A stretch of 64,000 nucleotides of DNA from Sphingopyxis yananensis (GCF_020687785.1 NZ_JAJEWI010000005.1:124001-188000); one strand, 5' to 3'; shown: positions 34,010 to 43,622, counted from the first letter of the stretch. The notes: generated from the letters alone by a model not told the origin. Translations and numbers: made by a program.

Positions 34010-34035
34010 GGATTGGATGGTTGGAAGGGAAGATC

Positions 34036-34896
34036 ATGACTGTAATCAATACGAACGTCAGCGCCCTGCGCGCTCAGAATAATTCGCGTATTGCTGGCAA
34101 AATGCAGGCTACCGCAATGGAACGTCTGTCCAGCGGTAAGCGCATCAACAGCGCCAAGGACGACGCCGCTGGTCTGGCGATTGCGACCCGCATGGATGCA
34201 AATGCACGCGGTATGACCCAAGCAATCCGCAACGCCAATGACGGTATTTCGGCCGCCCAAACGGCGGAAAGCGCGATGGGCAATATTTCGAACATCTTGG
34301 TGCGTATGCGGGAACTGGCGATGCAAGCCGCCACCGGCACCAACAGCACGACTGACAGGGACGCGATTCAGGTCGAAGTCGAGGCGTTGATCAGTCAGAT
34401 CGGCGATATTTCGGGTCGTACCAATTTCAACGGAACAAGTTTGTTGTCCGCTCCAGCGCCAGCAACTCCGCCGCCCGCACCTGCACCGACACCAGCTACC
34501 TCGGTTACTTTGGCGATCCAAACGGGTCTCAAAAGTGGTGAAACGGTGGATCTGGAAATCGACTTTATGGATGCGACATCGCTTGCAGTCGCTACGCTGG
34601 ATGTATCGACCGAAGCTGGTGCGTCCGCTGCGCTGACCGCATTGGATACGGCCATTGATACGGTTGCCAGCCAGCGCGCCAATATTGGTGCACAGCAGAA
34701 CCGACTTGAAGCCGCGATCGACAATCTGACGTCCAGCGTCACCAATTTGCAGGACAGCAAATCGCGTATTGAAGATGCGGACTTCTCGGCTGAATCGACC
34801 AAGCTTGCTGCGGCATCGATCTTGTCGCAGGCATCGACGGCGATGTTGGCACAAGCCAACCAAAGCCAACAAGGCGTGCTGAGCTTGCTGCGTTAA
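34036..34896 (+). CDS. fliC: Flagellin 2
   Basis: 286 residues from ATG 34036 (GGAAGGGAAG upstream); an upstream TTG frame adds five residues without support. N- and C-terminal regions are almost identical to flagellin 1 (shared [15 protein letters not shown] and [20 protein letters not shown]). The variable middle differs and includes a Pro/Ala repeat, roughly [17 protein letters not shown] near residues 143-159. This proline-rich strip probably forms a flexible surface loop. It has its own sigma-28 promoter and terminator, so the two filament proteins may be made in different amounts. Confidence 0.96.
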   Translation: MTVINTNVSALRAQNNSRIAGKMQATAMERLSSGKRINSAKDDAAGLAIATRMDANARGMTQAIRNANDGISAAQTAESAMGNISNILVRMRELAMQAATGTNSTTDRDAIQVEVEALISQIGDISGRTNFNGTSLLSAPAPATPPPAPAPTPATSVTLAIQTGLKSGETVDLEIDFMDATSLAVATLDVSTEAGASAALTALDTAIDTVASQRANIGAQQNRLEAAIDNLTSSVTNLQDSKSRIEDADFSAESTKLAAASILSQASTAMLAQANQSQQGVLSLLR

Positions 34897-34923
34897 TAGA
34901 CGCACCATCGCAAGGCGATTAAC

Positions 34924-34959
34924 AAAAAAGGCATCCCTTGAAATTGGGATGCCTTTTTT
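34924..34959 (+). terminator. Rho-independent terminator of flagellin 2
   Basis: AAAAAAGGCATCCC (34924-34937) pairs perfectly with GGGATGCCTTTTTT (34946-34959) across an eight-base loop. A- and T-runs on both sides make it likely to work in both directions, shielding the efflux operon end at 35023. Confidence 0.9.
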
Positions 34960-35022
34960 GATTCTAAATTTGGGAAAATATGCACCGTGCGGAGTGCATG
35001 GTTTGCCGCATTTTATCGGTCG

Positions 35023-36456
35023 CTAGGGTGCGGAAATAGGCCCTTGCGCCGCACTGTCCCCGCCCAAAGCACGGAATAAATTAATCCGCGTTTGGGCGTG
35101 TAGATATTGCGTCTGAATCTCGCCCCGCCGTGCGGTGTAAAGGCTGCGCTGGGCTACAAGGCTGGCCAGAAAACTGTCGATCCCGCCGCGATAGCGCGCT
35201 TCGCTGAGCCGCGCGGTGTCAAGTGCGGCATCGCTGTCGTTGCGGGCGGCACGCAGGCGTTCTGCGATGGTGGCTTGCACAGCCAATGCGTCCGCCACTT
35301 CGCGAAATGCGGTTTGGATGCTGCCTTCATAACGGGCCAGCGCTGCATCGCGGCGCGCCTGTGTGGCAGCCACATCAGCTTTTCGTCCACCAAAGTTAAA
35401 GATGGGCGCAGCGACATTGGCACCAGCGGACCAATTCCATGCATCGCCGTTGAACAGGCCGGACAGCGCATCGCTGGCCAAACCCAGCAAGCCGGTGAGG
35501 GAAATGGACGGAAATAAGCGCGCGCGGGCGACGCCAATATTGGCGTTGGCGGCCCGCAAATCATATTCGGCTTGTATCACGTCGGGTCGGCGCAGCAAAA
35601 TCTCGCTGCGGGTACCAGCAGGCGGTGCACCGATTCCGGCGGATGCCTGTGCGAGGCTAGCGGGCAGCAAGGCGCGATCGACATCTTGTCCGATCAATAG
35701 CCGAATGAGATTCTCATCCTGTGCCAAGAGGGCGGTTTGCTGGGCGATACTGTCCTCGGCGGTGGCCAATATTTGTTCGGCCTGTCGCAGGTCGGTGCGT
35801 GGGGCGATGCCGCCGTCTAGTCGCGCCTTGGTCAGGCGCACGCTTTCGCGGGCATTTTTGGCGGTGTCTTCGGCGATGGTCAGCAAATCGCGATTGGCGC
35901 CATAGCTGGCCCATGCACTGGCCAGTTCGGCGATCAGGGCCAGACGCACCGTGCGTGATGCCGCCTCGGTTGCCAAGGCGGCATTGCGGTCCGCCGCAGC
36001 AGCGTTGGACAAGCGGCCAAAGAGGTCGAGTTCAAAGCCGGTTACGCCGCCGCGCAGGGCATAGCTGGATCGATCCGCCACACCGGATTGTCCGGTGCGG
36101 TTGGCGCTGCCGCTCAGGCCGATATCGGGAAAGATATCGGCGCGGCTGGAACGGGCCTGTGCGCGGGCGGCGCTGACATTGGCATAAGCGACCCGCAGAT
36201 CGCGATTTTCTTGCAAAGCTTGCTCGATCAAATGTTGCAGCTGCGCATCGGTGAAGATGTCGCGATAGCTGACCATCGGCAGCGCGGCTTCGCTTTCCAT
36301 CAAGGCGGCGTCACCGATTGGCCAGCTTTGCGGGACGGGCGGCGCTGACAATATGGTTTTGGGCGCCAGCGAACAGCCCGCTAGCAAGAAAGGAACCAGC
36401 ATCAGGGGCGCCAAACGCAGGGCCGTATGGCTGTGAAGGCGGGGACGCTGCGTCAT
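35023..36456 (-). CDS. RND efflux outer-membrane channel (OprM/NodT family lipoprotein)
   Basis: 477 residues. A signal with a clear lipobox (LLAGC at about residues 24-28) precedes the mature lipoprotein. It has two internally similar halves of the TolC/OprM kind, including RVAYANVSAARAQARSSRAD and, in the second half, RRPDVIQAEYDLRAANANIG, which is the standard NodT-type motif. It forms the trimeric outer-membrane duct of the pump. It overlaps the transporter gene by four bases. Confidence 0.93.
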   Translation of the reverse strand: MTQRPRLHSHTALRLAPLMLVPFLLAGCSLAPKTILSAPPVPQSWPIGDAALMESEAALPMVSYRDIFTDAQLQHLIEQALQENRDLRVAYANVSAARAQARSSRADIFPDIGLSGSANRTGQSGVADRSSYALRGGVTGFELDLFGRLSNAAAADRNAALATEAASRTVRLALIAELASAWASYGANRDLLTIAEDTAKNARESVRLTKARLDGGIAPRTDLRQAEQILATAEDSIAQQTALLAQDENLIRLLIGQDVDRALLPASLAQASAGIGAPPAGTRSEILLRRPDVIQAEYDLRAANANIGVARARLFPSISLTGLLGLASDALSGLFNGDAWNWSAGANVAAPIFNFGGRKADVAATQARRDAALARYEGSIQTAFREVADALAVQATIAERLRAARNDSDAALDTARLSEARYRGGIDSFLASLVAQRSLYTARRGEIQTQYLHAQTRINLFRALGGDSAAQGPISAP

Positions 36457-39400
36457 GCCGGATTCTCCTGACCCTGTTCTTGGGAAGGGTTGTGCCCTGT
36501 GCGCGCCTTGATGGCCGCGATGCCGTCGCGAACCCCGCGGCGCACCAACACAAAGAACAGCGGAATGAAGAAAATGGCCAACAAGGTCGCCGCCAACATG
36601 CCGCCGATCACCGACGTACCGATGGCGATGCGGCTATTGGCACCCGCTCCACTGGCCAAGGCCAAGGGAAGGACGCCAAAAATAAACGCAAAGCTGGTCA
36701 TCAAAATTGGGCGCAGGCGAATACGGGCCGCAATCAACACTGATTCTAAAACGCTTTTGCCCTTGCGTTCTTCTTGTTCCGCAAATTCGATCATCAAAAT
36801 GGCGTTTTTCGCGGCGAGTCCCATGGTGGTGAGCAAGCCAATTTGCAGATAAACGTCATTTTCCAATCCGCGCAGGGACACCGCCAATACCGCCCCCAAC
36901 AGGCCCAGCGGAATGATCAGCATGACGGCAAAAGGAATCGACCAGCTTTCATATAAAGCGGCAAGGCACAGAAAAACGACGAGCAAGGACAGCGCATAGA
37001 GCAGGGGGGCTTGGCCGGAGGAAATACGCTCCTCGAATGACGAACCGGACCATGCCACGCTGGTGCCCGCAATTTCAGCCGCCAGTTTTTCCATTTCCGC
37101 CATGGCTTCACCGGAGCTGACGCCGGGTGCTGGCTGGCCGGAGATTTGATAGGCTGGCACACCGCCAAAGCGCGAGGTGCTGGCGGGCGTGGTGGACCAG
37201 TCAATCGTCGCAAAGGCATTAAATGGTGCCATATTGCCACTGGGCGCGCGGACATACCATTGTGCCAAATCTTCTGGCTTGGAGCGATAGGCCGCATCAC
37301 CTTGCACATAGACACGTTTGACACGGCCTTTGTCGATGAAGTCGTTGACATAGCGGCCGCCCCATGCGGTGGACAAAGTGTTGTTCACATCGGCGCTGCT
37401 CAGGCCATAAGCTGACAGCCGCTGGGTATCGATATTGATTTTCAGCGATGCGACATCAGGCAAATCCGTCAGCCGTACCGTTGCCAATTTGGGATTGGCG
37501 CTGGCGGCGGCAACCAACTGGTCCCGTGCGGCGGCAAATTCGGTGCGTGACAGGCCGCTACGATTTTGCAGATGCATGGAAAATCCGGATGTATCACCCA
37601 GACCGCGAATGGCGCCGGGCACCAGTACGAAAACCTGTGCATCGCGAATGGCAGACAGGGCTTGGTTTGCGCGGCCAGCAATCGCCTCTGCGCTATTATC
37701 GGCGCCTTTACGATCGTCCCATTTGACCAAGTTCATAAAACCTTGGCCGGTATTTTGACCCGTGACGCCGCCGCCGCCGCCGCCCGCAATCAGGAACAAG
37801 GTGCGGATATTATCGGCTTCATTGTCAGCAAAATATTTCCGTACTTGCTCGCGCACTTCGATGGTGCGTTCCTGCGTGGTGCCAGCGGGCATACGAAATT
37901 GTACCGCGACATTGCCTTGGTCTTCGTTGGGCAGAAAACCGCTTGGCAAACGCAGGAATAAAAAGATCAGCGCGACCAATAACAGGCCATATAGCCCCAG
38001 ATAATGCCATTTCTTGTTCACCACCTTGGCCACGCTCTGGGCATAGCGGTTGCTGGTGCGATCAAAACCCGTGTTGAACCATAGTTTTGCACGTTCCAGT
38101 CGTTGTTGCAGCGCAGGAAAGCGGCTGGGGCCATCGTCATGCTGCTGGTGGTGATTGCGCAGCAAGGATGATGTGAGAGCGGGGCTGAGAACCAGCGCAA
38201 CCAGAACCGACAGGCCCATCGCGGCAATGATGGTGACAGCAAATTGTTGATAAATGACGCCTGTCGAGCCGCCAAAAAAGGCCATGGGCAGGAACACGGC
38301 AGATAGCACCAGACCAATGGCGATCAGCGCATTTTGCAATTCCTTCATCGACCGAAATGTCGCTTCGCGCGGGGTCATTTCCGGATTTTCCGCCAGCAAA
38401 CGCTCAACATTTTCCACGACAACAATCGCGTCGTCGACCAACAGGCCGATTGCCAGCACCAAACCAAATAAGGTCAGCGTATTGATGCTGAAACCCATCA
38501 GGTAAAATATGCCAAAGGTGCCGAGCAACACGACGGGAACGGCAATCGTGGGAATCAGCGTCGCGCGCCAGCTTTGCAAAAAGACGAACATGACGATGAC
38601 CACCAAGACGATGGCCTCGATCAAGGCTTTGACGACCTCGCTGACCGATAATTTGATGAAGTCGCTGCTGTCATTCACATAGGTGAAGCTGAGGCCGTCC
38701 GGAAAATCCTTTGCCAATTCCTCGACACGGGCTTTGACACGGTCGGCCGTTTTCAAAGCATCGGCACCGGGGGCGGGGAAAATCATCATGCCAGCGGCAG
38801 GGTGGCCATTCATCTGGCCAGAACCGCCATAGCTTTCCGCGCCAATCTCGACCCGCGCGACGTCCTTCACGCGCACCGTGGCGCCATCTTGTTCGGTTTT
38901 CAGGACGATATTTTCAAATTCTTCGGGCGTTTGCAGGCGCGACTGGGCTGTGACCGATGCATTGAGCAACTGTCCCTTGGGGGCAGGCAAGCCGCCAACC
39001 TCGCCAGCCGCGATTTCGCTATTTTGCGCGCTGATCGCGGAAATAACGTCAGACGGCATCAGGCGCATGGCCGCAAGGCGTTGGGGATTCAGCCAGATTC
39101 GCATCGCATGGGATGAACCGAATATGACAACTTCACCCACGCCCTCGATTCGGCTGATGACATCTTGAATATTGGTCGTCAAATAATCGGATACGTCATA
39201 ATTAGACCGTGTGTTTGTGTTGTCATACACATTGACCATCATCAGCGGCGACGCGCTGGATTTGCTGACCCGAACGCCTTGGGCTTGCACTTGTTGTGGC
39301 AGGCGCGAAATGGACGATTGAATGGCATTTTGAACCTGAACCTGTGCGATATCAGGGTCGGTTCCCTTGGCAAAGGTGGCGGTCACGCTGGCCTGTCCGC

Positions 39401-39653
39401 GCGAAGTGGATTGCGAACTGAAATAGAGCAGGCCATCAAGACCGGTCAGTTGTTGCTCCAAAATTTGGGTCACGCTATTTTCAATCGCCTCGGCGGATGC
39501 GCCGGGATAATTGGTGCGGATATTGACCTGTGTTGGCGCAATGTCGGGATATTGTTCGACCGCCAATCCGCGCAGGGCGCCAAGGCCGCCCAGCATGACG
39601 ATGATGGCCAAAACCCATGCAAAAATGGGGCGTTCAATGAAAATCCGCGACAT
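36453..39653 (-). CDS. RND multidrug efflux transporter (AcrB/MexB-like, HAE1)
   Basis: 1066 residues with twelve membrane helices and two large periplasmic loops. Characteristic stretches are FIERPIFAWVLAIIVMLGGL at the start, the proton-relay aspartate pair in GLLVDDAIVVVENVERLL in helix 4, and the late LLTTMGLAAKNAILMIEFAE. It exports hydrophobic and amphiphilic compounds driven by protons. Length and motifs indicate the drug-type (HAE1) branch, not a metal pump. Substrates cannot be predicted. It follows the adaptor gene by five bases. Confidence 0.95.
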   Translation of the reverse strand: MSRIFIERPIFAWVLAIIVMLGGLGALRGLAVEQYPDIAPTQVNIRTNYPGASAEAIENSVTQILEQQLTGLDGLLYFSSQSTSRGQASVTATFAKGTDPDIAQVQVQNAIQSSISRLPQQVQAQGVRVSKSSASPLMMVNVYDNTNTRSNYDVSDYLTTNIQDVISRIEGVGEVVIFGSSHAMRIWLNPQRLAAMRLMPSDVISAISAQNSEIAAGEVGGLPAPKGQLLNASVTAQSRLQTPEEFENIVLKTEQDGATVRVKDVARVEIGAESYGGSGQMNGHPAAGMMIFPAPGADALKTADRVKARVEELAKDFPDGLSFTYVNDSSDFIKLSVSEVVKALIEAIVLVVIVMFVFLQSWRATLIPTIAVPVVLLGTFGIFYLMGFSINTLTLFGLVLAIGLLVDDAIVVVENVERLLAENPEMTPREATFRSMKELQNALIAIGLVLSAVFLPMAFFGGSTGVIYQQFAVTIIAAMGLSVLVALVLSPALTSSLLRNHHQQHDDGPSRFPALQQRLERAKLWFNTGFDRTSNRYAQSVAKVVNKKWHYLGLYGLLLVALIFLFLRLPSGFLPNEDQGNVAVQFRMPAGTTQERTIEVREQVRKYFADNEADNIRTLFLIAGGGGGGVTGQNTGQGFMNLVKWDDRKGADNSAEAIAGRANQALSAIRDAQVFVLVPGAIRGLGDTSGFSMHLQNRSGLSRTEFAAARDQLVAAASANPKLATVRLTDLPDVASLKINIDTQRLSAYGLSSADVNNTLSTAWGGRYVNDFIDKGRVKRVYVQGDAAYRSKPEDLAQWYVRAPSGNMAPFNAFATIDWSTTPASTSRFGGVPAYQISGQPAPGVSSGEAMAEMEKLAAEIAGTSVAWSGSSFEERISSGQAPLLYALSLLVVFLCLAALYESWSIPFAVMLIIPLGLLGAVLAVSLRGLENDVYLQIGLLTTMGLAAKNAILMIEFAEQEERKGKSVLESVLIAARIRLRPILMTSFAFIFGVLPLALASGAGANSRIAIGTSVIGGMLAATLLAIFFIPLFFVLVRRGVRDGIAAIKARTGHNPSQEQGQENPA

Positions 39654-39658
39654 GGGGA

Positions 39659-40873
39659 TCAGCCGCCCTTGGTCGGAGATTGGGCGGCGGATGATTTCGC
39701 GGCAGGACTTTTGGGTGCAGGGCCAATTTGCGGGACCGTGCTGGCGGGCACGGGCCGAATGGGCATGTCATGTTTCAAATTGTTCAAACCCTGGGTGATC
39801 ACTTTATCACCCGGTTTCAAGCCATCGCTGATCACCCAATTCCCAGTGACCGTGCGGTCGGTGCTGACCTTGCGGCGTTCGGCCTTTTGGTCCTTGCCAA
39901 CCAGCATAACATAGGCGCTGCCGTCAAAATCGCGCAGAACCGCTTGTTGGGGCACCAAAATGGCATTGGGCGTCACAGCCTGATCGAAAATGGCCGTGAC
40001 GAACATGCCGGGTAACAACAGCCCATTGGGGTTGGGGAAGCGCGCGCGAATGGCGACCGTTCCGGTGTTTTCATTCACCGTGACTTCGGAAAATTGCACC
40101 TTGCCGGTGGCGCCATATAGGCTGCCATCCTCAAGCTTTAGGCGGACGCTGGCATCGCCTGCGGTTACGCCGCCCTTGGCCAAGGCCTGACGCAAGCGGG
40201 TGAGTTCGGCGCTGCTTTGCTGGATATCGACATAAATCGGGTCCAGTTGCTGGATGACGGCCAGCGGGTCGGCTTGGCTGGCGCTGACCAAAGCGCCGGG
40301 GGTGGCGATAGACCGGCCGATGCGGCCGCTGATCGGCGCGGTGATGGATGCGAAGCGCAAATTGATGCGTGCCGTTTCCAAGGCCGCGCTACTTTGCGCC
40401 ACTGCGGCGCGGGCGATGCCAGCATCGGCGACGGCGTCGGTATAATCTTGTTCGGCGACAGCTTGCATGTCCGCCAAGGGTTTCAGGCGCCGCGTTTTTT
40501 CATCGGAGGCGCGGGCGCGCGCTTGGGCGCTGGCCAGATTGGCCTCGGCTTGTTTGACGCTGGCTTGGTACAGGCTGGCGTCAATTTGATATAAGGGTTG
40601 TCCCGCGCGCACCATTGCCCCTTCGGTGAACAGGCGTTTGCGGATCAGGCCCGTTACTTGGGGGCGCACTTCGCTGGTTTCAAAGGCGATGGTGCGGCCA
40701 CCCAATTCGGCGGTGATGGGAACCGATTGCTGGGTCACCGTGACAAAGCCAACCTCTGGCGCGCCGCGATCAGGGCGTGATTTATCGTCACCGCTAGAAC
40801 ATGCTGTTGTCAGCAGGAATATGGCACTGAGCGCCCCGATCAGGGGCCGCGAAAGTTTCGCTGACATCAACAA
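39659..40873 (-). CDS. RND efflux periplasmic adaptor (membrane fusion protein)
   Basis: 404 residues. The N-terminal signal ends with a lipobox-like TTAC, so it is probably an inner-membrane-anchored lipoprotein. The barrel and hairpin show RKRLFTEGAMVRAGQPLYQI and APISGRIGRSIATPGALVSA, both typical of AcrA/MexA. The tail is Pro/Ala/Ser-rich. It links transporter and channel. It is first of the three pump genes; the operator array at 40926-40975 lies just upstream. Confidence 0.93.
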   Translation of the reverse strand: MLMSAKLSRPLIGALSAIFLLTTACSSGDDKSRPDRGAPEVGFVTVTQQSVPITAELGGRTIAFETSEVRPQVTGLIRKRLFTEGAMVRAGQPLYQIDASLYQASVKQAEANLASAQARARASDEKTRRLKPLADMQAVAEQDYTDAVADAGIARAAVAQSSAALETARINLRFASITAPISGRIGRSIATPGALVSASQADPLAVIQQLDPIYVDIQQSSAELTRLRQALAKGGVTAGDASVRLKLEDGSLYGATGKVQFSEVTVNENTGTVAIRARFPNPNGLLLPGMFVTAIFDQAVTPNAILVPQQAVLRDFDGSAYVMLVGKDQKAERRKVSTDRTVTGNWVISDGLKPGDKVITQGLNNLKHDMPIRPVPASTVPQIGPAPKSPAAKSSAAQSPTKGG

Positions 40874-40925
40874 TCTCTATATTTTCTCAGGCTGCGGCGC
40901 ATGGTTTTGTCACTTATTCAACGGA

Positions 40926-40975
40926 TTGCGAATAAGTCGCAAGCGCTTTGTCGCTGTTGCGACAATTTGCGACAA
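40926..40975. promoter_or_regulatory. Operator array of TTGCGA(C) half-sites before the RND operon
   Basis: A perfect 18-base palindrome TTGTCGC-TGTT-GCGACAA lies at 40948-40965, a perfect TTGCGA-N5-TCGCAA at 40926-40942, and a further TTGCGACAA at 40967-40975. Five half-sites in 50 bases, about 50-100 bases before the adaptor ATG, indicate a repressor or activator site. The cognate regulator is not identified. Confidence 0.65.
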
Positions 40976-41012
40976 AATAGTGAATGAAAGTGTAAATTCT
41001 TTCGACGAACGG

Positions 41013-41912
41013 TCAATTTGGCGAAGGATTAAGCAGGTGGCGGCCTTGCCATATTTGATTTTCAATCCAGTCGATGAAGGCGCGCACCCGCGGTTGGTGA
41101 ACCAGATCTTGATGCAGCGTCAGCCAAAAGCTGCGTTGCAGGCGTTTGTCCGGCCAGATCGGGTGCAAATCGGGATGATCGGCGGCCAAAAAACAGGGCA
41201 AAACCCCGATGCCCGCACCCGATGCAATCATATGGCTTTGTGCGATGATGGACGATGACCGCGCTGTGGCCTTTAGGCCGGGTTCGATTTCTTCGAGATA
41301 ATCCAGTTCGGGGGCATAGAGAATGTCCGGAATATAGCCGACAATCGGGATGCCGCTGGTGCTGATGCGCGTGTCGCTGGACCAGCTATGCCAGTCGGGG
41401 CGGGACGTCGGGGCATAAAGAGCCAGTTGATAATTGGCGATGCGGCGGGTGATCAGTGGGCCTTTGCGGGGCTGTGCGAGCAAAATCGCCAAATCCGCCT
41501 CGCGCCGTGATGGGTTAAGAAAGCCGCTGGAGGCGACCAGATCAACTTCTAGGGCCGGATGGGCATGTAGAAAATCATGCAGGCGGCTGGCCACAAAGTG
41601 GCTGCCAAAGCCTTCCGACAGGCTGACCCGCAATTGACCGCTAATATTGCTGCCCCGATTTTGGGGAGTGTCCAGATCAATGCGCGCCGCAGCGCTGGCC
41701 ATGGCTTCGGCATGGGGCATCAGGTCGCGGCCTGCCGAGGATAAGAGGAACCCCGCGGGTGAGCGTTCAAACAGGCGTTCGCCCAATTGATTTTCCAAGG
41801 CGCTAATTTGGCGGCTGACGGTGGTGGCGTCGACCTTCAGGGCTTGGGCCGCCCGTGCCAATGTGCCGTGCTGTGCCACGGTCAAGAAATATTGCAGCCT
41901 GTCCCAATTCAT
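41013..41912 (-). CDS. LysR-family transcriptional regulator
   Basis: 299 residues from ATG 41912. The N-terminal helix-turn-helix (NWDRLQYFLTVAQHGTLARA, then ALKVDATTVSRQISALENQL) is typical, and the rest is the substrate-binding-like effector domain with LRVSLSEGFGSHFVASRL. The upstream frame extends 136 residues through the start of mmsA and is not real. It is divergent from mmsA (gap about 110 bases with a CTGCA palindrome) and lies upstream of the pump genes in the same direction. It could regulate valine catabolism, the pump or both. Confidence 0.9.
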   Translation of the reverse strand: MNWDRLQYFLTVAQHGTLARAAQALKVDATTVSRQISALENQLGERLFERSPAGFLLSSAGRDLMPHAEAMASAAARIDLDTPQNRGSNISGQLRVSLSEGFGSHFVASRLHDFLHAHPALEVDLVASSGFLNPSRREADLAILLAQPRKGPLITRRIANYQLALYAPTSRPDWHSWSSDTRISTSGIPIVGYIPDILYAPELDYLEEIEPGLKATARSSSIIAQSHMIASGAGIGVLPCFLAADHPDLHPIWPDKRLQRSFWLTLHQDLVHQPRVRAFIDWIENQIWQGRHLLNPSPN

Positions 41913-41915
41913 ATG

Positions 41916-41929
41916 CTGCAAATATGCAG
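41916..41929. promoter_or_regulatory. Candidate LysR operator between lysR and mmsA
   Basis: CTGCA-AATA-TGCAG is a perfect 14-base palindrome directly in front of the LysR start, with a third CTGCA at 41937-41941. Its position fits autoregulation and control of the divergent mmsA operon, which is usual for LysR proteins. Confidence 0.5.
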
Positions 41930-42030
41930 TTTTGATCTGCAAGTCTATCTGTTGCGATAAAAACTCATGTGATGGAGCATGGCTGGGAAGGGTGCACAGC
42001 GCCGACCGATATGAGGAGAGGATGACCTCC

Positions 42031-43527
42031 ATGCGACAGATTGACCATATGATGGCTGGCGGTGCGGCCACGACGGCGGGCCGTTTTAGCGATATTTTGG
42101 ACCCGAATAATGGCGGTGTGCAGGCCCGCGTTGCCTTAGGCGACCGCGCTGTGCTGGACCGCGCTGTTGCTGCCGCCAAGGCGGCGCAGCCAGCATGGGC
42201 CGCCACCAATCCCCAGCGCCGTGCGCGGGTTATGTTTGAATTTAAGCGGTTGGTCGAAGCCAATATGCAGGCGCTGGCCGAAATGCTGTCTGCCGAACAT
42301 GGCAAGGTGATTGCCGACAGCAAGGGCGATATTCAGCGCGGCTTGGAAGTGATCGAATTTTGCTGTGGCCTGCCGCATGTCTTGAAGGGCGAATATACCC
42401 AAGGTGCCGGCCCCGGCATTGATGTTTATTCGATGCGTCAACCGATCGGCATTGGGGCGGGGATCACGCCGTTTAACTTTCCCGCGATGATTCCGCTGTG
42501 GATGGGCGGCGTGGCGACATCGGTGGGCAATGCATTTATTTTGAAACCTAGCGACCGCGACCCATCGGTTCCCGTGCGTTTGGGGGAATTGTTCCTAGAA
42601 GCCGGTATGCCCGAAGGCATTTTCCAAGTGCTGCATGGTGACAAGGAAATGGTTGATGCCATTTTGGACCATCCCGATATTGGGGCGGTCAGCTTTGTTG
42701 GATCGTCGGACATCGCACATTATGTCTATGAACGCGGCGTGGCGGCTGGCAAGCGCGTGCAGGCCATGGGCGGCGCGAAAAACCACGGTATCGTCATGCC
42801 CGACGCGGATTTGGATCAAGTCGTCAATGATTTGACAGGCGCGGCCTTTGGTTCTGCGGGCGAACGCTGCATGGCTTTGCCAGTCGTGGTGCCCGTGGGC
42901 GATGATACTGCCGAGCGTCTGCGCGCCAAATTAATTCCTGCCATTGAGGCGCTGCGCGTGGGCGTATCGACGGATGCCGATGCCCATTATGGTCCGGTGG
43001 TGACACAGGCCCATAAGGAAAAGGTCGAAGGCTGGATCAGCAAATGCGCTGAAGAAGGCGCGGAATTGGTGGTCGATGGCCGCGGATTCACCCTGCAAGG
43101 CCATGAAAAGGGTTTCTTTGTCGGACCTACCTTGTTCGACCATGTGACGCCAGACATGGAAAGCTATAAGGAAGAAATCTTTGGGCCCGTGCTGCAAATC
43201 GTGCGCGCCCCTGATTTTGAAACCGCGCTCGCGCTGCCCAGCAAGCATCAATATGGCAATGGCGTGGCGATTTTTACCCGCAACGGTCATGCCGCACGGG
43301 AATTTGCGGCGCGGGTGAACGTCGGCATGGTGGGCATTAACGTGCCGATTCCCGTGCCAGTGGCCTATCACACATTTGGTGGGTGGAAGCGGTCGGCCTT
43401 TGGCGACACCAACCAGCACGGCATGGAAGGCGTCAAATTCTGGACCAAGGTGAAGACCGTGACGGCACGCTGGCCCGACGGGTCGTTGGACGGCACAAAT
43501 GCCTTTGTCATTCCGACCATGGGCTAA
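42031..43527 (+). CDS. mmsA: Methylmalonate-semialdehyde dehydrogenase (acylating)
   Basis: 498 residues, the usual MmsA length. It has the aldehyde-dehydrogenase fold with QPIGIGAGITPFNFPAMIPL, MGGAKNHGIVMPDADLD, and the catalytic cysteine C280 in GSAGERCMALPVVV, a sequence typical of the CoA-acylating branch. It converts methylmalonate semialdehyde to propionyl-CoA with NAD+ and CoA. ATG 42031 gives the family-like N-terminus (MRQIDHMMAGG); ATG 42022 is closer to the AGGAGAGG site and equally possible. It is first of the valine-degradation operon. Confidence 0.94.
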   Translation: MRQIDHMMAGGAATTAGRFSDILDPNNGGVQARVALGDRAVLDRAVAAAKAAQPAWAATNPQRRARVMFEFKRLVEANMQALAEMLSAEHGKVIADSKGDIQRGLEVIEFCCGLPHVLKGEYTQGAGPGIDVYSMRQPIGIGAGITPFNFPAMIPLWMGGVATSVGNAFILKPSDRDPSVPVRLGELFLEAGMPEGIFQVLHGDKEMVDAILDHPDIGAVSFVGSSDIAHYVYERGVAAGKRVQAMGGAKNHGIVMPDADLDQVVNDLTGAAFGSAGERCMALPVVVPVGDDTAERLRAKLIPAIEALRVGVSTDADAHYGPVVTQAHKEKVEGWISKCAEEGAELVVDGRGFTLQGHEKGFFVGPTLFDHVTPDMESYKEEIFGPVLQIVRAPDFETALALPSKHQYGNGVAIFTRNGHAAREFAARVNVGMVGINVPIPVPVAYHTFGGWKRSAFGDTNQHGMEGVKFWTKVKTVTARWPDGSLDGTNAFVIPTMG

Positions 43528-43622
43528 CATGGATCGGGGATAAAATGGACCGCTGATCAAGGGTGAAACCAATTGGCTTCGTGACCTATTATGGTTGACG
43601 ATAGGCAACAGAAACGGAGACG

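Larger units (their letters stand above)
33683..34035. other. Intergenic region between the two flagellin genes
   Basis: 353 bases holding the flagellin 1 terminator (33758-33792), an AT-rich stretch around 33880-33945, the sigma-28 promoter of flagellin 2 and its leader with an imperfect hairpin. No gene is supported. Confidence 0.7.

Noticed and set aside
41913..42323. 136-residue N-terminal extension of the LysR protein
   Set aside because: It is antisense to mmsA; the LysR helix-turn-helix begins exactly at ATG 41912.
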